Positions 1 to 9,942 of a DNA stretch of 45,055 bases are shown here, in pieces. Each line of letters opens with the position of its first letter. Within the stretch, counting starts at the first letter, position 1. The notes below the pieces were generated by a model. It ran no database searches. It worked only from the letters and a program-made list of their open reading frames with translations, and was not told the DNA's origin. The position numbers were made by a program, and so were the translations under genes. Source of the DNA: an uncultured Opitutia bacterium (GTDB lineage Bacteria; Verrucomicrobiota; Verrucomicrobiia; Opitutales; UBA953); assembly GCA_903919185.1 (NCBI GenBank), contig CAIXHF010000090.1, positions 1 through 45,055 of the forward strand, read 5' to 3'.

Positions 1-114
1 ATCAGCACTGGCCTGTTTGGTCGCTCCGCAGAGGACAACCTCGAAGACTTCTGCGGCGTCTACGACTTCAAGGAAACCTTCCTGAAGCCTTTCGACCCCA
101 AAGCGAAGGCCTGA
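1..114 (+). CDS. C-terminal fragment of an unidentified protein (…FGRSAEDNLEDFCGVYDFKETFLKPFDPKAKA*), truncated by window edge
   Basis: Open frame 1 from base 1 to a TGA at 112-114; converges on the next gene with no gap. Family not recognised. Confidence 0.6.
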   Translation: MSTGLFGRSAEDNLEDFCGVYDFKETFLKPFDPKAKA

Positions 115-1170
115 TTAGGCGTTTACAAAAGCTAGGCTCTTAACCTCCGTACAGCCCGGCAGGTCGCGGATTTTGGCCAACAGGGCACGTTCGTGGAACC
201 GCAGTTCTGTCTTGATGACGGAGTTCTCGCACTGAATAACGAGCCGGCCGCCCTCGACCATCTTGAGCGGGGCACAGCGCCGAGCTAACTTCATCGGGAG
301 TAGTTCACTCCAATGCGCGATGATCATGTCCTCTGGGACGGGCTTATCGAGGCGCATCTTCTTAAAGGCCTCCCCCATGGCTTCATCCATCGTCTTCAAT
401 TCGCGATCGGTCGAACGCCCACGGTCCTCCGGGACCCCGCGGAGGTTGGCGAGGAGGTTGACGACATGGCGCGAGAACTTCCCCTTGGTCTTGCCTTCGT
501 TGAGTAACGCTTGAATCAGCTTGGGCACTTCGACGAGCCGCTCGGCGCGAAGGCATTTCTCGGGAGCATGCCGACCGCCAATAATCACGCCGACGGCGCC
601 TGCATTACGTGGGCCTTCCCCGTCCTCAACCGGACTATCCCCGACATGGACCAAGGCGGTCAACGCCACGCCGAGGCTACGGGCCGCATGTGCATAAGCC
701 TTCGCGTCTGGCTTGGCATAGCCCATTTCCTCGGAGAGGAAGATGCCGTCAAAATGTCGTGCGAGGTCCTTCTGCTCCAACACCCGCCGCATCCGCGAAT
801 CGGCATTAGATAAGACCGCCACCTTGATCCCAAGAAACTTTAGGGCCCCGAGGACGCTAACCACGCCCAGGCAGACCCGCCAAGCCTTGGCGTCGGCAAA
901 GGCCTGCCAGCATTCCTTGAAAACCGCGTCTGCTTGGGAGCCAGGCAAGTGCGCTCCAAAAGTTCGCTCTACCACTTCCCGCCAGAAGACTTCTGCCTTG
1001 GCTTGCTTATTGGCGGAACGTAACGCCGAAGCAAAGGCTACCTCCAACTCAAGGGCATCGACTTTAATTCCATGCTTCTGAGCGCAGGCGGAGTAGACCG
1101 CCCCCACCGAAGGATGGGGAAAAAGCACCGTCCCCGCTAAATCAAAGGTCACTGCCTTTACACTAGCCAT
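115..1170 (-). CDS. HAD-superfamily hydrolase fused to a C-terminal DUF721/DciA-like domain
   Basis: HAD motif I-like VTFDLAGTV, motif II-like AVLSNAD, motif III/IV-like KPDAKAY…VHVGDSPVEDGEGPRNAGA. C-terminus (HWSELLP…GRLVIQCENSVIKTELRFHERALLAKIRDLPG) resembles DUF721/DciA. Likely start is the ATG at 1170 (MASVKAVTFD), not the extended ORF to 1314. Confidence 0.8.
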   Translation of the reverse strand: MASVKAVTFDLAGTVLFPHPSVGAVYSACAQKHGIKVDALELEVAFASALRSANKQAKAEVFWREVVERTFGAHLPGSQADAVFKECWQAFADAKAWRVCLGVVSVLGALKFLGIKVAVLSNADSRMRRVLEQKDLARHFDGIFLSEEMGYAKPDAKAYAHAARSLGVALTALVHVGDSPVEDGEGPRNAGAVGVIIGGRHAPEKCLRAERLVEVPKLIQALLNEGKTKGKFSRHVVNLLANLRGVPEDRGRSTDRELKTMDEAMGEAFKKMRLDKPVPEDMIIAHWSELLPMKLARRCAPLKMVEGGRLVIQCENSVIKTELRFHERALLAKIRDLPGCTEVKSLAFVNA

Positions 1171-1328
1171 ATCAGGAAGCAGCTCGCTGAGCGGGGCAGC
1201 AGGGTAGAGGGGGTGGCAGGGCGAGAATTCATCAAAAATTGCGTCGGAGACTTCTTCGGGGGAGACCCCCAGAGTAGTCCCATCATGTCCCGGCTTGTCT
1301 AATCGCCAACCCAAGTCATGAACAAGTT

Positions 1329-1784
1329 ATGCACCTACCCCGTCTAGCCCTGCTGTCCCTGCTCGGAATTTCCGCCTTAACCACCTCCGGTTGCAATACC
1401 TCGACCCCGGCGGCCGCTAGCCCAGTCTCCAAAGTCTACGTCCGGGACGTCGCCGCATCCTCCCTGCACGCCACCGATATCCTCGCTAACGCCGTCCATG
1501 ACGCCGGGGTGCGGGCACTGTCGGCCCAAGGGTATACCGTCGTAGCGACGGAGGGCGAAGCCGACGCCGTGCTACGCAGTAGCTGGCAAACGCAAAAGAG
1601 CGCCGGCAACCGCTCGGACACCCCCAATATCAGCCTCTCGCTTTCGCTCTTCAATAAGGCCAACCGTCGTCTGTTTGACGGCAACTCCGGCCCCGGTGTC
1701 GCCGCTAATTTCTGGAACGAAGGTCGCGCCACCGCAGAAGTGACCACGATTTTAAAGGGTCTGCCTGCACCCGCGAAGAAGTAA
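1329..1784 (+). CDS. Putative small lipoprotein of unknown function
   Basis: Signal peptide with lipobox-like LTTSGC; 151 aa; no recognisable domain. Confidence 0.6.
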   Translation: MHLPRLALLSLLGISALTTSGCNTSTPAAASPVSKVYVRDVAASSLHATDILANAVHDAGVRALSAQGYTVVATEGEADAVLRSSWQTQKSAGNRSDTPNISLSLSLFNKANRRLFDGNSGPGVAANFWNEGRATAEVTTILKGLPAPAKK

Positions 1785-2696
1785 TCAACGCACCTTTAAC
1801 TTAGCCTCGATCTCGTGCTTCAGGAGTGCGAGTTCGGGCATCTTGGCGCCCGCGGCTAACCCACGAAGGAGCGGCTCGCCCCAAAGGCCGCTTACTTCCA
1901 CCTCACGACCTTCCAGGTAATCAATCAGGCTGGAGGGGCGATAGGCGCCCATGCGCTCGGTGACGTCCATCTGGCCCTGCAAGTGCTGCTCGCTGACGAC
2001 ATGGCCGCATAAGCCTGCCGCCATACGGACTTCTTCCATCAGGCGACGGGCGCGTGCTTTGAGCACCGGGTCGGCGAGAATTAGGTCCGTCGTAATCCCC
2101 CCGCCCGCAATAGCCAAACCGTTGAACGGAATATTCCAGCAGAGCTTCTTCCAGAGTACCGCTTCCAAGGAATCCTCGGCGCGGCAATCCACGCCCGCCG
2201 ACTTAAACCATGCGACACACTGAGTCACCGATGGGGTGATCGGGCCTTCCGCCGCAGCCATCCGGACATAGCCCGAATGCGTATTCGAGACGACGCCAGG
2301 CTCGATCCGATTGATGCACACGAAGCACAAGCCAGCGACAAGTCGTTCCACTGGCACGATAGCACGGAAGGCCTCGACGTTACCCATGCCATTCTGCAAG
2401 GTGAGCAAGAGGGTCTGCGGACCCAGCAAGGGCTGAATGAGCGCTGGCAAGAGGGCATTAGCAGTGGCCTTGGCCGCCACGATAACCAGGTCGCAGGGAC
2501 CGACTCCAGCGCCAGTCGGCGAAGCAGAGGCCAAGCGAACAACGCGCTCTCCGTCCAGGTCACGCATCACCAAACCACGTTGTTGGAGGACTGGATAGTC
2601 ACTCCGACTGATGGCATGCACATCGTGACCAGCCAGCGCCAAGAGGCCACCATACCAACCGCCGATCGCACCTGCGCCGACGATGACAATCTTCAT
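1785..2696 (-). CDS. panE: 2-dehydropantoate 2-reductase
   Basis: N-terminal Rossmann MKIVIVGAGAIGGWYGGLLALAGHDV; ketopantoate reductase family features (LTLQNGMGN, KLCWNIPFNGL). Overlaps nadB stop by 4 nt. Confidence 0.88.
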   Translation of the reverse strand: MKIVIVGAGAIGGWYGGLLALAGHDVHAISRSDYPVLQQRGLVMRDLDGERVVRLASASPTGAGVGPCDLVIVAAKATANALLPALIQPLLGPQTLLLTLQNGMGNVEAFRAIVPVERLVAGLCFVCINRIEPGVVSNTHSGYVRMAAAEGPITPSVTQCVAWFKSAGVDCRAEDSLEAVLWKKLCWNIPFNGLAIAGGGITTDLILADPVLKARARRLMEEVRMAAGLCGHVVSEQHLQGQMDVTERMGAYRPSSLIDYLEGREVEVSGLWGEPLLRGLAAGAKMPELALLKHEIEAKLKVR

Positions 2697-4303
2697 GGCC
2701 GGCTCTGCGGACGACGCACGGAAGTATGGCGGGCAGCGGGCAGCTTGCCCGGATAATCGAGGGTGAAGTGCAGGCCGCGACTTTCGTGCCGTTGCAAGGC
2801 ACAGTCGATGATGAGGTCGGCAACTTGAATCAAGTTACGCAGTTCGAGTAACCGTGGTTCGACACGGAAATTCCAATAATACTCCCGGACTTCGTCAGCC
2901 AGCGTGCCAATGCGCGTGCGGGCCCGTTGCAGGCGCTTGGTCGAGCGGACGATGCCGACATAATCCCACATGGTCCGACGAAGCTCATCCCAATTATGCG
3001 TCAAGACCACACGCTCATCGGGGTCGCCCGCCGAACCGTCCACCCAAGCCGGCAGGGGCAGGGCAGGGCGATGGGCCTGGCGGATATCTGCTTCGGCGGC
3101 TAAAGCGCCGTCATGGGCCAGCACGACGGCTTCGAGGAGTGAATTAGAGGCCAACCGATTGGCCCCATGCAGGCCCGTACAGGCAACCTCCCCAACCGCG
3201 AAGAGGCCGCGAATCGTCGTTTGTCCCTGAAGGTCGGTCGCGACACCTCCGCAAAGGTAGTGGGCGGCGGGCACGACTGGAATCGGCTGGGTCGCGAGGT
3301 CGAAACCTGCTTTCCGGCAAGTCTCGTAGATATGCGGAAAGCGCTCGGGGAGGTGCCCCTGGGCGACCTGCGTGGCGTCGAGCAGGACGTGCGGCGAACC
3401 ATCACGCTTCATGACTAAGTCAATCGCGCGAGCAACAATATCACGCGGAGCCAGGTCTCCGAGCGGATGAAAATCCTTCATGAAGGCGCGACCAGCCAGA
3501 TCGCGTAAGATGGCGCCTTCGCCGCGTACGGCTTCCGAAATCAATGCCCGACTTCCATCCGGAGCCTTGAGGGCGGTGGGGTGAAACTGGACCATCTCCA
3601 TATCACGGACTTCAGCGCCGGCACGATAAGCCATCGCGATGCCATCGCCGGTCGCAATATCTGGATTAGTGGTGAACTGATAGACTTGGCCCATACCGCC
3701 AGTCGCCAAGATAATCGTGAAAGCCGAGAGCGTCTCCACCCGTCCAGCTTGGGTATTCAGCACGTGCAAACCATAGACGCGATCATCGGCCGACCCCACC
3801 TGGCAGCCACCCAGTTTGGCGTTTGTCAGTAAATCGACAGCCAGATGGTGCTCGAGCATCTTGACCTTGGGCTGACGGGCGATGGCCCGGAGGAGGGCTG
3901 ATTCAATGGCCCGACCAGTCATGTCACGCGCATGCAGGATTCGGCGCTTCGAGTGTCCGCCTTCACGTCCAAGGTCAGGCCGACCGTCGGTACCATTCTC
4001 AAATTCGACGCCCCAGGCGATCAATTCGGCCACGCGGGCCGGGCCGGCCTCAATGATATGCCGCACCGCTTCCAAATCGCATAAACCATCGCCAGCCGTC
4101 AGGGTGTCTTGGACGTGGCTGTGGAAATCATCGGCTTGATCGGTGACGCACGCGATACCGCCCTGGGCCCAATTCGTGTTGGATTCCGAGCTGGTCTTCT
4201 TGGTGACGATGGCGACGGAGTGACCGCGGTTAGCCAAATTGAGCGCAAAACTAAGCCCGCCAATGCCACTTCCTACGACAATTGCGTCAAAATGCGTAGC
4301 CAT
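2693..4303 (-). CDS. nadB: L-aspartate oxidase
   Basis: FAD-binding DAIVVGSGIGGLSFALNLA, NWAQGGIACV, HPTAL, GLHGANRLASNSLLEAVV. Start taken at MATHFDAIV (4303). Confidence 0.93.
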   Translation of the reverse strand: MATHFDAIVVGSGIGGLSFALNLANRGHSVAIVTKKTSSESNTNWAQGGIACVTDQADDFHSHVQDTLTAGDGLCDLEAVRHIIEAGPARVAELIAWGVEFENGTDGRPDLGREGGHSKRRILHARDMTGRAIESALLRAIARQPKVKMLEHHLAVDLLTNAKLGGCQVGSADDRVYGLHVLNTQAGRVETLSAFTIILATGGMGQVYQFTTNPDIATGDGIAMAYRAGAEVRDMEMVQFHPTALKAPDGSRALISEAVRGEGAILRDLAGRAFMKDFHPLGDLAPRDIVARAIDLVMKRDGSPHVLLDATQVAQGHLPERFPHIYETCRKAGFDLATQPIPVVPAAHYLCGGVATDLQGQTTIRGLFAVGEVACTGLHGANRLASNSLLEAVVLAHDGALAAEADIRQAHRPALPLPAWVDGSAGDPDERVVLTHNWDELRRTMWDYVGIVRSTKRLQRARTRIGTLADEVREYYWNFRVEPRLLELRNLIQVADLIIDCALQRHESRGLHFTLDYPGKLPAARHTSVRRPQSRP

Positions 4304-4379
4304 AGAGAAGACGAAATTAGGGTTACTCAGGGTGTGAACAAGCGGATTTGACTGTTTTCGTAACATTCCTTACCCCTGC

Positions 4380-5696
4380 TTGGTGGAATTCATAGTGATT
4401 TTAGCCTGCTGGGCAACCATCGGCTTGTTCGAACTCTCGGAAATGGCGCTGGTGTCTTCCAATCGCCGCCGCCTGCAACGGCTGGCCGAAGACGGCAGCA
4501 AGGGTGCTAAGGCTGCCCTCGAGCTACTTGCCAACCCTTCCAAGTTTCTCTCCACCGTCCAAGTTGGCCTGACCTTTGGCAGCATCATTGCGGCGACCTT
4601 TGGTGGTGCCCCTCTGGCCGTCTACCTCAAGCCCATGCTCGAGGCCAGCACTTGGTCGTGGCTCCACGAGAACGCTGATGGTCTTTCCCGCGTGAGCGTT
4701 TCTTTCGTGATTGGTTCGCTGACCATTATTCTCGCTGAAATCGTCCCTAAGCGCCTCGGGCTTTCGAATCCAGAGGGCCTCGCCGTCTTGTTATCGCGGC
4801 CCATGATGGTCATCTCTTTTTTGGCTTCCCCGTTAGTAAGCACCATGAGCTTCGCCGCTGACCTGGTGCTCGGTATGTTTGGTCGGCGCCGAGCCCCCGA
4901 AGATTCGATGTCGGAAGACGAGCTGCGGATGATGGTCGACCAAGGCATGGCTTCCGGTGTCTTGCATGCCTCCGAACACCGCATGGTGCATGGCGCCTTA
5001 TCGATGGACGGGACTACGGCGGAACAACTGATGACACCGAGTAATCGCGTCATCTGGCTCAACCTCGCCGACCCTGATGAGGTCAACTGGCGGAAGGTCG
5101 TGGCTTCGGGCCATACCTGGTTCCCAGTCTTTCAGGATTCGCCGGATAAACCGTTGGGCGTCGTCTCAGTTAAACGTCTGTGGGCCAACCTTTCGCTCGT
5201 TGGGGTCGCTTCCATCAAGGACGTGCTCACGGAAGCCCCAACCGTCACGCCGCACAACACCGCGACGCAACTCCTGGAGAAGTTCCGTAAAGATAAGATA
5301 CATATGGCGCTGGTGGTCGATGAGTTTGCCCGCGTGCGCGGCGTCGTCACTTTGAATGACGTCCTGGAATCGGTGGTCGGTGAACTCCCGAACGAAGGCA
5401 CCCCTTCGGCCCACGTTAAACCGGTCCGCCGCCGCGAAGACGGCAGCTGGTTGGTGGATGCCGTCGTCACGTTAGAAGATTTCCGCGAGCAAACCGGCCT
5501 CATCGGGAGATTTCCAAGCGAAGGCACGGGCAGCTTCACCACAGTGTCGGGATTCTTAATGCGTTCCCTGGGACGCATCCCCAAAGAGGGCGATCGAGTC
5601 GAAGCGCTGGGCATGATCTTTGAGGTCATCGACATGGACAACCATCGCCTCGACAAGGTGCTCGTGATGCCGAAGGCCCAGCCTCGGCCAGCCTGA
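4380..5696 (+). CDS. CNNM (DUF21)/CBS/CorC_HlyC domain membrane protein
   Basis: N-terminal TM DUF21 (FELSEMALVSSNRRRLQRLAEDGSKGAKAALELLANPSKFLSTVQVGLTF), CBS pair, C-terminal CorC_HlyC transporter-associated domain. Confidence 0.9.
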   Translation: MVEFIVILACWATIGLFELSEMALVSSNRRRLQRLAEDGSKGAKAALELLANPSKFLSTVQVGLTFGSIIAATFGGAPLAVYLKPMLEASTWSWLHENADGLSRVSVSFVIGSLTIILAEIVPKRLGLSNPEGLAVLLSRPMMVISFLASPLVSTMSFAADLVLGMFGRRRAPEDSMSEDELRMMVDQGMASGVLHASEHRMVHGALSMDGTTAEQLMTPSNRVIWLNLADPDEVNWRKVVASGHTWFPVFQDSPDKPLGVVSVKRLWANLSLVGVASIKDVLTEAPTVTPHNTATQLLEKFRKDKIHMALVVDEFARVRGVVTLNDVLESVVGELPNEGTPSAHVKPVRRREDGSWLVDAVVTLEDFREQTGLIGRFPSEGTGSFTTVSGFLMRSLGRIPKEGDRVEALGMIFEVIDMDNHRLDKVLVMPKAQPRPA

Positions 5697-5702
5697 GCCC
5701 AC

Positions 5703-6461
5703 TTAGAGCCGAACGGGTAAGCCAGCCAACCGCAGGTATTCCTTGGCCTGCTTCACCGTGTAGGTACCAAAGTGGAAGATGCTGGCCGCCAAGACTGCGC
5801 TGGCCCGGCCATCTTTCAGCACTTGTGCTAAGTGTTCGAGGTTACCGGCCCCGCCTGAGGCGATTACAGGTACTTCGACGGCATCGGAGACCGCGCGATT
5901 TAACGGGACGTCATACCCAGCGGCAGTGCCATCACGGTCCATACTGGTGAGAAGAATTTCGCCAGCGCCAAGGTTATGAACCTGACGAGCCCAGGCGATG
6001 GCATCCATGCCCGTGGCGTTGCGACCACCATGCGTAAAGACTTCCCATTTGCCCGGCGCCACCTGCTTAGCGTCGATTGCTACCACGATACACTGGCTAC
6101 CAAATTTTCGGGCGGCTTCAAGGACCAGGTTGGGGTCCTTGACGGCGGAGGTGTTAAGGGAAACCTTATCGGCTCCGGCGTTGAGCATCGTCCGGATATC
6201 CTCGACCGATCGCAGACCACCGCCGACCGTTAAAGGCATGAAGACCTGATCGGCCGTGCGCTCAACCACGTCGACCATCGTCTTGCGCTCATCACTCGAA
6301 GCCGTGATATCCAAGAAAACGAGTTCGTCCGCGCCTTGTTTTTCGTAAGCGGCGGCCACCGCCACGGGGTCGCCCGCATCGCGCAACTCCTCGAACTTGA
6401 CGCCCTTAACCACGCGGCCGCCATGGACATCGAGGCAGGGGATAATGCGGACAGAAAGCAT
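5703..6461 (-). CDS. hisF: Imidazole glycerol phosphate synthase subunit HisF
   Basis: [68 protein letters not shown]. Confidence 0.96.
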   Translation of the reverse strand: MLSVRIIPCLDVHGGRVVKGVKFEELRDAGDPVAVAAAYEKQGADELVFLDITASSDERKTMVDVVERTADQVFMPLTVGGGLRSVEDIRTMLNAGADKVSLNTSAVKDPNLVLEAARKFGSQCIVVAIDAKQVAPGKWEVFTHGGRNATGMDAIAWARQVHNLGAGEILLTSMDRDGTAAGYDVPLNRAVSDAVEVPVIASGGAGNLEHLAQVLKDGRASAVLAASIFHFGTYTVKQAKEYLRLAGLPVRL

Positions 6462-6494
6462 GGCTAGGTCTACAGGGGTAGGAAATCGGTCAGG

Positions 6495-6932
6495 TTAGTA
6501 AAGCACTACCGTGACGGGCCCATCGTTGACTAAGGAAACCTGCATATCCGCCCCGAACACGCCCGTGGGGATGGGCTGGCCTAATTCTGTGCTGAGCTGC
6601 TGGACAAAGAGGTCGAATAAAGGCTTAGCCACATCGGGCTTGGCCGCGTTATTAAAGGAAGGCCGATTCCCCTTCGCGAAGTCAGCCAACAGGGTGAACT
6701 GACTCACCGCTAGGACTGCACCTGCGGTGTCTTTAATCGACAAGCCCATCTTGCCGTCAACGTCTTCCATCAACCGCACCTTCGAGACCTGCGCAACCTG
6801 ACGTTGAACCTCGACCGCAGTATCGTCTTTGCTGATGCCGACCAAGAGCAGGTAACCCCGTCCGATTTGTCCCACGGTTTCCCCAGCGACGGTCACCGCG
6901 GCGCTTTGGACGCGTTGGACGACGACCACCAT
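6495..6932 (-). CDS. dtd: D-aminoacyl-tRNA deacylase
   Basis: MVVVVQRVQSAAVTV…VSQFTLLADFAKGNRPSFNNAA and NDGPVTVVL; 145 aa. Confidence 0.95.
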   Translation of the reverse strand: MVVVVQRVQSAAVTVAGETVGQIGRGYLLLVGISKDDTAVEVQRQVAQVSKVRLMEDVDGKMGLSIKDTAGAVLAVSQFTLLADFAKGNRPSFNNAAKPDVAKPLFDLFVQQLSTELGQPIPTGVFGADMQVSLVNDGPVTVVLY

Positions 6933-6934
6933 AC

Positions 6935-8275
6935 TTAGGTCAGCGCTTCCAAGATGGTCCGTAGCTTCATCTCCGTCTCCGCAGATTCCGAAGCCGGATC
7001 CGACCCTTCGACGATGCCCGCGCCCGCGAAGGCCCGGGCGACATTACCTTTAAGGCGCGCGCAGCGAAGCGCGACAAAGAGTTTTCCAGTACGACCGTCA
7101 GCGCCCACCCAGCCGACGGCTCCCGTGTAGAGTCCGCGATTATGCGGTTCAAAACCAGGGATGAAGGGGAGGGCCAAGTCGCGCGGCTTACCGCCGACCG
7201 CCGGCGTCGGATGGAGTTCACCCGCGACCTCTAAGAAACGACGGTCCGCCGGCATTACACCGACGATGGGTGTACGTAGGTGCATGACGTTACCAAGCCG
7301 GAGTAACTCCGCACCCCGCGAAGTCGCGGCGAGTACCCCGACCATCCGCAGACGTCGCAAGATGGAGGCCGTGACAGCGCCGTGCTCGCGTTGATCCTTG
7401 TCACTGGCGAGCAAGGCTTCGGCCAGACTGGCGTCCTCGGAAGCGGACTCTCCGCGGCGGGTCGTACCGGCGACGGCCTCGGAACGGACTTCTCCATCGA
7501 AAAGCGAGAGCAGAGTCTCGGGGGTAGCCCCGACCAAGGCCCCTTCGGGTTCGTCTACTAGATAGGCATGGCACGGCGGATTCGCCCGACGAAGGCGGTG
7601 CAGGGTGGCGTAAGCATTGAACGGCTCGGCGCGCCGCCAATCAAAGGCGCGCGTGAGCACGATTTTCTCGAAAGAGCCCTCCTTGATTAGTTCCGTAGCG
7701 CGCCGGACGGCTTGCGGAAACCAGTTGCCACCGACTTCACTCAGCACTGTCGGCACCGGAGCGCGCAACGCCGAAGCGGACGGGCGATACGAGAAGCGAC
7801 GGAACTGTTCGGCCCGGATAGCCAGACGTGCCGCACAACCGGGCATAGCTTTGTCGGCTAAGGTCACGGTGGTGACGCCATCTTCGGTGACCACCTGCCA
7901 AGCCGGCAGAAACAGCCGGGCTTTCTGCGCTTCTGCACTGTCACCCGGGTAAAAGGGGAAGGTCGCAATCACGCGGGGAGTCCCTCCGATGCATGTCATG
8001 GAGGCATACAGTGCACGTAACCAGCGGTCGGCCTGTTCGAAGCGTTGCGGACCAGCGCCTAACCATTCAGCGATGGGGCTGGCGGCGGCATGCGCGCGTC
8101 GGCGCGAGGGGTTCTCGAAATAGCCGCGCGGTGCTGGCTCGTCGAGGGACTCCAAGACCGCCAGCGGATCGAGCTCAGGCACCTTGAAGGTACAACAAAT
8201 ATAGCCCTCACCTTGCCTAGCCTGTTCCGCTGCGCTTAAGGCGACCAAAAGGTCCTCTGCGGTGAGGCTGGTCAT
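6935..8275 (-). CDS. Isochorismate synthase / chorismate-binding enzyme
   Basis: C-terminal chorismate-binding signatures: KIVLTRAFDWR, EGALVGATPETLLS, EAVAGTTRRGE, ELHPTPAVGGKPRD, GLYTGAVGWVG, AGAGIVEGSDPASESAETEMKL. Confidence 0.88.
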   Translation of the reverse strand: MTSLTAEDLLVALSAAEQARQGEGYICCTFKVPELDPLAVLESLDEPAPRGYFENPSRRRAHAAASPIAEWLGAGPQRFEQADRWLRALYASMTCIGGTPRVIATFPFYPGDSAEAQKARLFLPAWQVVTEDGVTTVTLADKAMPGCAARLAIRAEQFRRFSYRPSASALRAPVPTVLSEVGGNWFPQAVRRATELIKEGSFEKIVLTRAFDWRRAEPFNAYATLHRLRRANPPCHAYLVDEPEGALVGATPETLLSLFDGEVRSEAVAGTTRRGESASEDASLAEALLASDKDQREHGAVTASILRRLRMVGVLAATSRGAELLRLGNVMHLRTPIVGVMPADRRFLEVAGELHPTPAVGGKPRDLALPFIPGFEPHNRGLYTGAVGWVGADGRTGKLFVALRCARLKGNVARAFAGAGIVEGSDPASESAETEMKLRTILEALT

Positions 8276-8281
8276 GTGTGG

Positions 8282-9823
8282 TTAAGCCTGGGCCGGGGCT
8301 TCCGGCTCCTCCATGGGAGGGAATAAAATGCACTTTTCGGCGACCTTAGCACCCGTCGGGAGCGTCGACCAGGAACGCACGGAGTCGAAACTCACCGCCG
8401 GGGGGAGGCCAATATTGACGAGGAGTTGCGCGCAGATTGTGGGCATGACCGGAGTCAAGACGGTGGCGACCAAGCGAAGGCCCTCGGCCACGTGAGCCAA
8501 GCACGAGTCGAGACGGGCGCGATCGGCGGCCTCGGCTGACTTGGCGAGTTTCCAGGGAGCGCGGGCCTCGATGTAGGCATTCATCGCGCTGACAAAAACC
8601 CAAAGAGCCTCCAAGGCATGACTGATCTGTACTTCGGCAAAATGGGCGAAGAACTTCTGCTCGGTTTCTATCCATAACTTCCGGAGATTCTGTTCCAGTT
8701 CCTCATCGGCTCCCGGAGCGGGTACCGTGCCCGCGTAGTTGCGTCCGACCATGTTGAGTAGGCGATTGACGAGGTTACCAAGGTTATGGCCGAGATCAGC
8801 TTTGTAACGCTGGGCAAAGTTCCGCGATGAAAAATCGGCATCCTCACCCACGACCATTTCTCGGCAGAGGTAATAGCGGAACGCATCGGTGCCGAACTTA
8901 TGGGCAAAGCTCAGGCTGTCGGTAGCGTTACCGTCGCTCTTGGAGGCCTTCGCACCGTTCAACGTCCACCAGCCGTGCACCAGCAGTTGCTTTGGCGGAG
9001 CAATATCTAAGGCCCTGAGCATGCAGGGCCAATAGACGGCATGAGGCGGCGCGAGGATATCCTTACCGATGACATGCATGTCGGCCGGCCAGCGCCCCTT
9101 ATCGACCACGGCGGAGTAGTAGTTCGTCAGGGCGTCGAACCAGACGTAAGTAACAAAGTCACGGTCGAACGGGAGCTCAATACCCCAAGTGAGCCGAGAC
9201 TTGGGACGCGAGATACAGAGGTCATTCAAGGGTTCCTTGAGGAACTCGAGGACCTGCTTGCGGCGATGGGCGGGATTGATGAAGTCGAGGTTATCCTTGA
9301 GGTGCTCGATGAGCCACGGCTGGAACTGCGAAAGCTTGAAATAGTAGTTCTCCTCGGTCGTCTGGGTGACCTCGCCATAAATGGCTGGCCAAGTGCCATC
9401 AGCATCGCGGTCCTTGTCGCTCAGAAACTGCTCCTGACGCACGGAGTACCAGCCGGACTTGGTCGCCTTGAAAATTAGCCCCATATCGAAGAGCTTTTGC
9501 AGGAAGTCTTGCACGACGACCTTGTGCCGAGGCTCGGTTGTCCGGATATAGTCGTCGTTCGAGATGTTGAGTAACCCGAGCATCTCTTGAAAAACGCCGG
9601 CGACTTCATCGACCAGAACTTGGGGCTCGACCTGGCGCTTCTGGGCCGTCTGTTGGACCTTCTGGCCATGCTCATCAAGGCCCGTGAGGAAGTAGACGTT
9701 GTCGCCTAACATGCGGTGATGACGCGCCAGCACGTCCGCGAGGACCTTTTCGTAGGCGTGACCGAGGTGCGGGGCGCCATTCGCATAATCGATGGCGGTG
9801 GTGATGTAGAACGGTCGCGACAT
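8282..9823 (-). CDS. metG: Methionyl-tRNA synthetase
   Basis: MSRPFYITTAIDYANGAPHLGHAYEKVLADVLARHHRMLG (HLGH) and KASKSDGNA (KMSKS-like); start at 9823. Confidence 0.95.
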   Translation of the reverse strand: MSRPFYITTAIDYANGAPHLGHAYEKVLADVLARHHRMLGDNVYFLTGLDEHGQKVQQTAQKRQVEPQVLVDEVAGVFQEMLGLLNISNDDYIRTTEPRHKVVVQDFLQKLFDMGLIFKATKSGWYSVRQEQFLSDKDRDADGTWPAIYGEVTQTTEENYYFKLSQFQPWLIEHLKDNLDFINPAHRRKQVLEFLKEPLNDLCISRPKSRLTWGIELPFDRDFVTYVWFDALTNYYSAVVDKGRWPADMHVIGKDILAPPHAVYWPCMLRALDIAPPKQLLVHGWWTLNGAKASKSDGNATDSLSFAHKFGTDAFRYYLCREMVVGEDADFSSRNFAQRYKADLGHNLGNLVNRLLNMVGRNYAGTVPAPGADEELEQNLRKLWIETEQKFFAHFAEVQISHALEALWVFVSAMNAYIEARAPWKLAKSAEAADRARLDSCLAHVAEGLRLVATVLTPVMPTICAQLLVNIGLPPAVSFDSVRSWSTLPTGAKVAEKCILFPPMEEPEAPAQA

Positions 9824-9891
9824 TGCTGAGTCGTCTAGCCTAGGGAGTAGGGGCCCAGCAGGACAACCCTGAAGGGGCACGGAATAGGCAT

Positions 9892-9919
9892 AAAAAAGGC
9901 CTCGGGTCAGCCCGAAGCC
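9892..9919 (-). terminator. Rho-independent terminator for the 9943-11721 gene
   Basis: On the minus strand GGCTTCGGG-CTGA-CCCGAGGCC-TTTTTT: 9-bp stem, 4-nt loop, T run, just downstream of the stop at 9943. Confidence 0.8.
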
Positions 9920-9942
9920 TCCATCGTTAAGGAACCCAACGC

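Noticed and set aside
511-1081. Several plus-strand ORFs of 66-112 aa inside the HAD-DciA gene
   Set aside because: Shadow ORFs opposite a gene with clear domains; no recognisable motifs.
1171-1314. N-terminal extension of the HAD-DciA ORF
   Set aside because: The extension MGWRLDKPGH… lacks domain character; the HAD motif begins right after the ATG at 1170.
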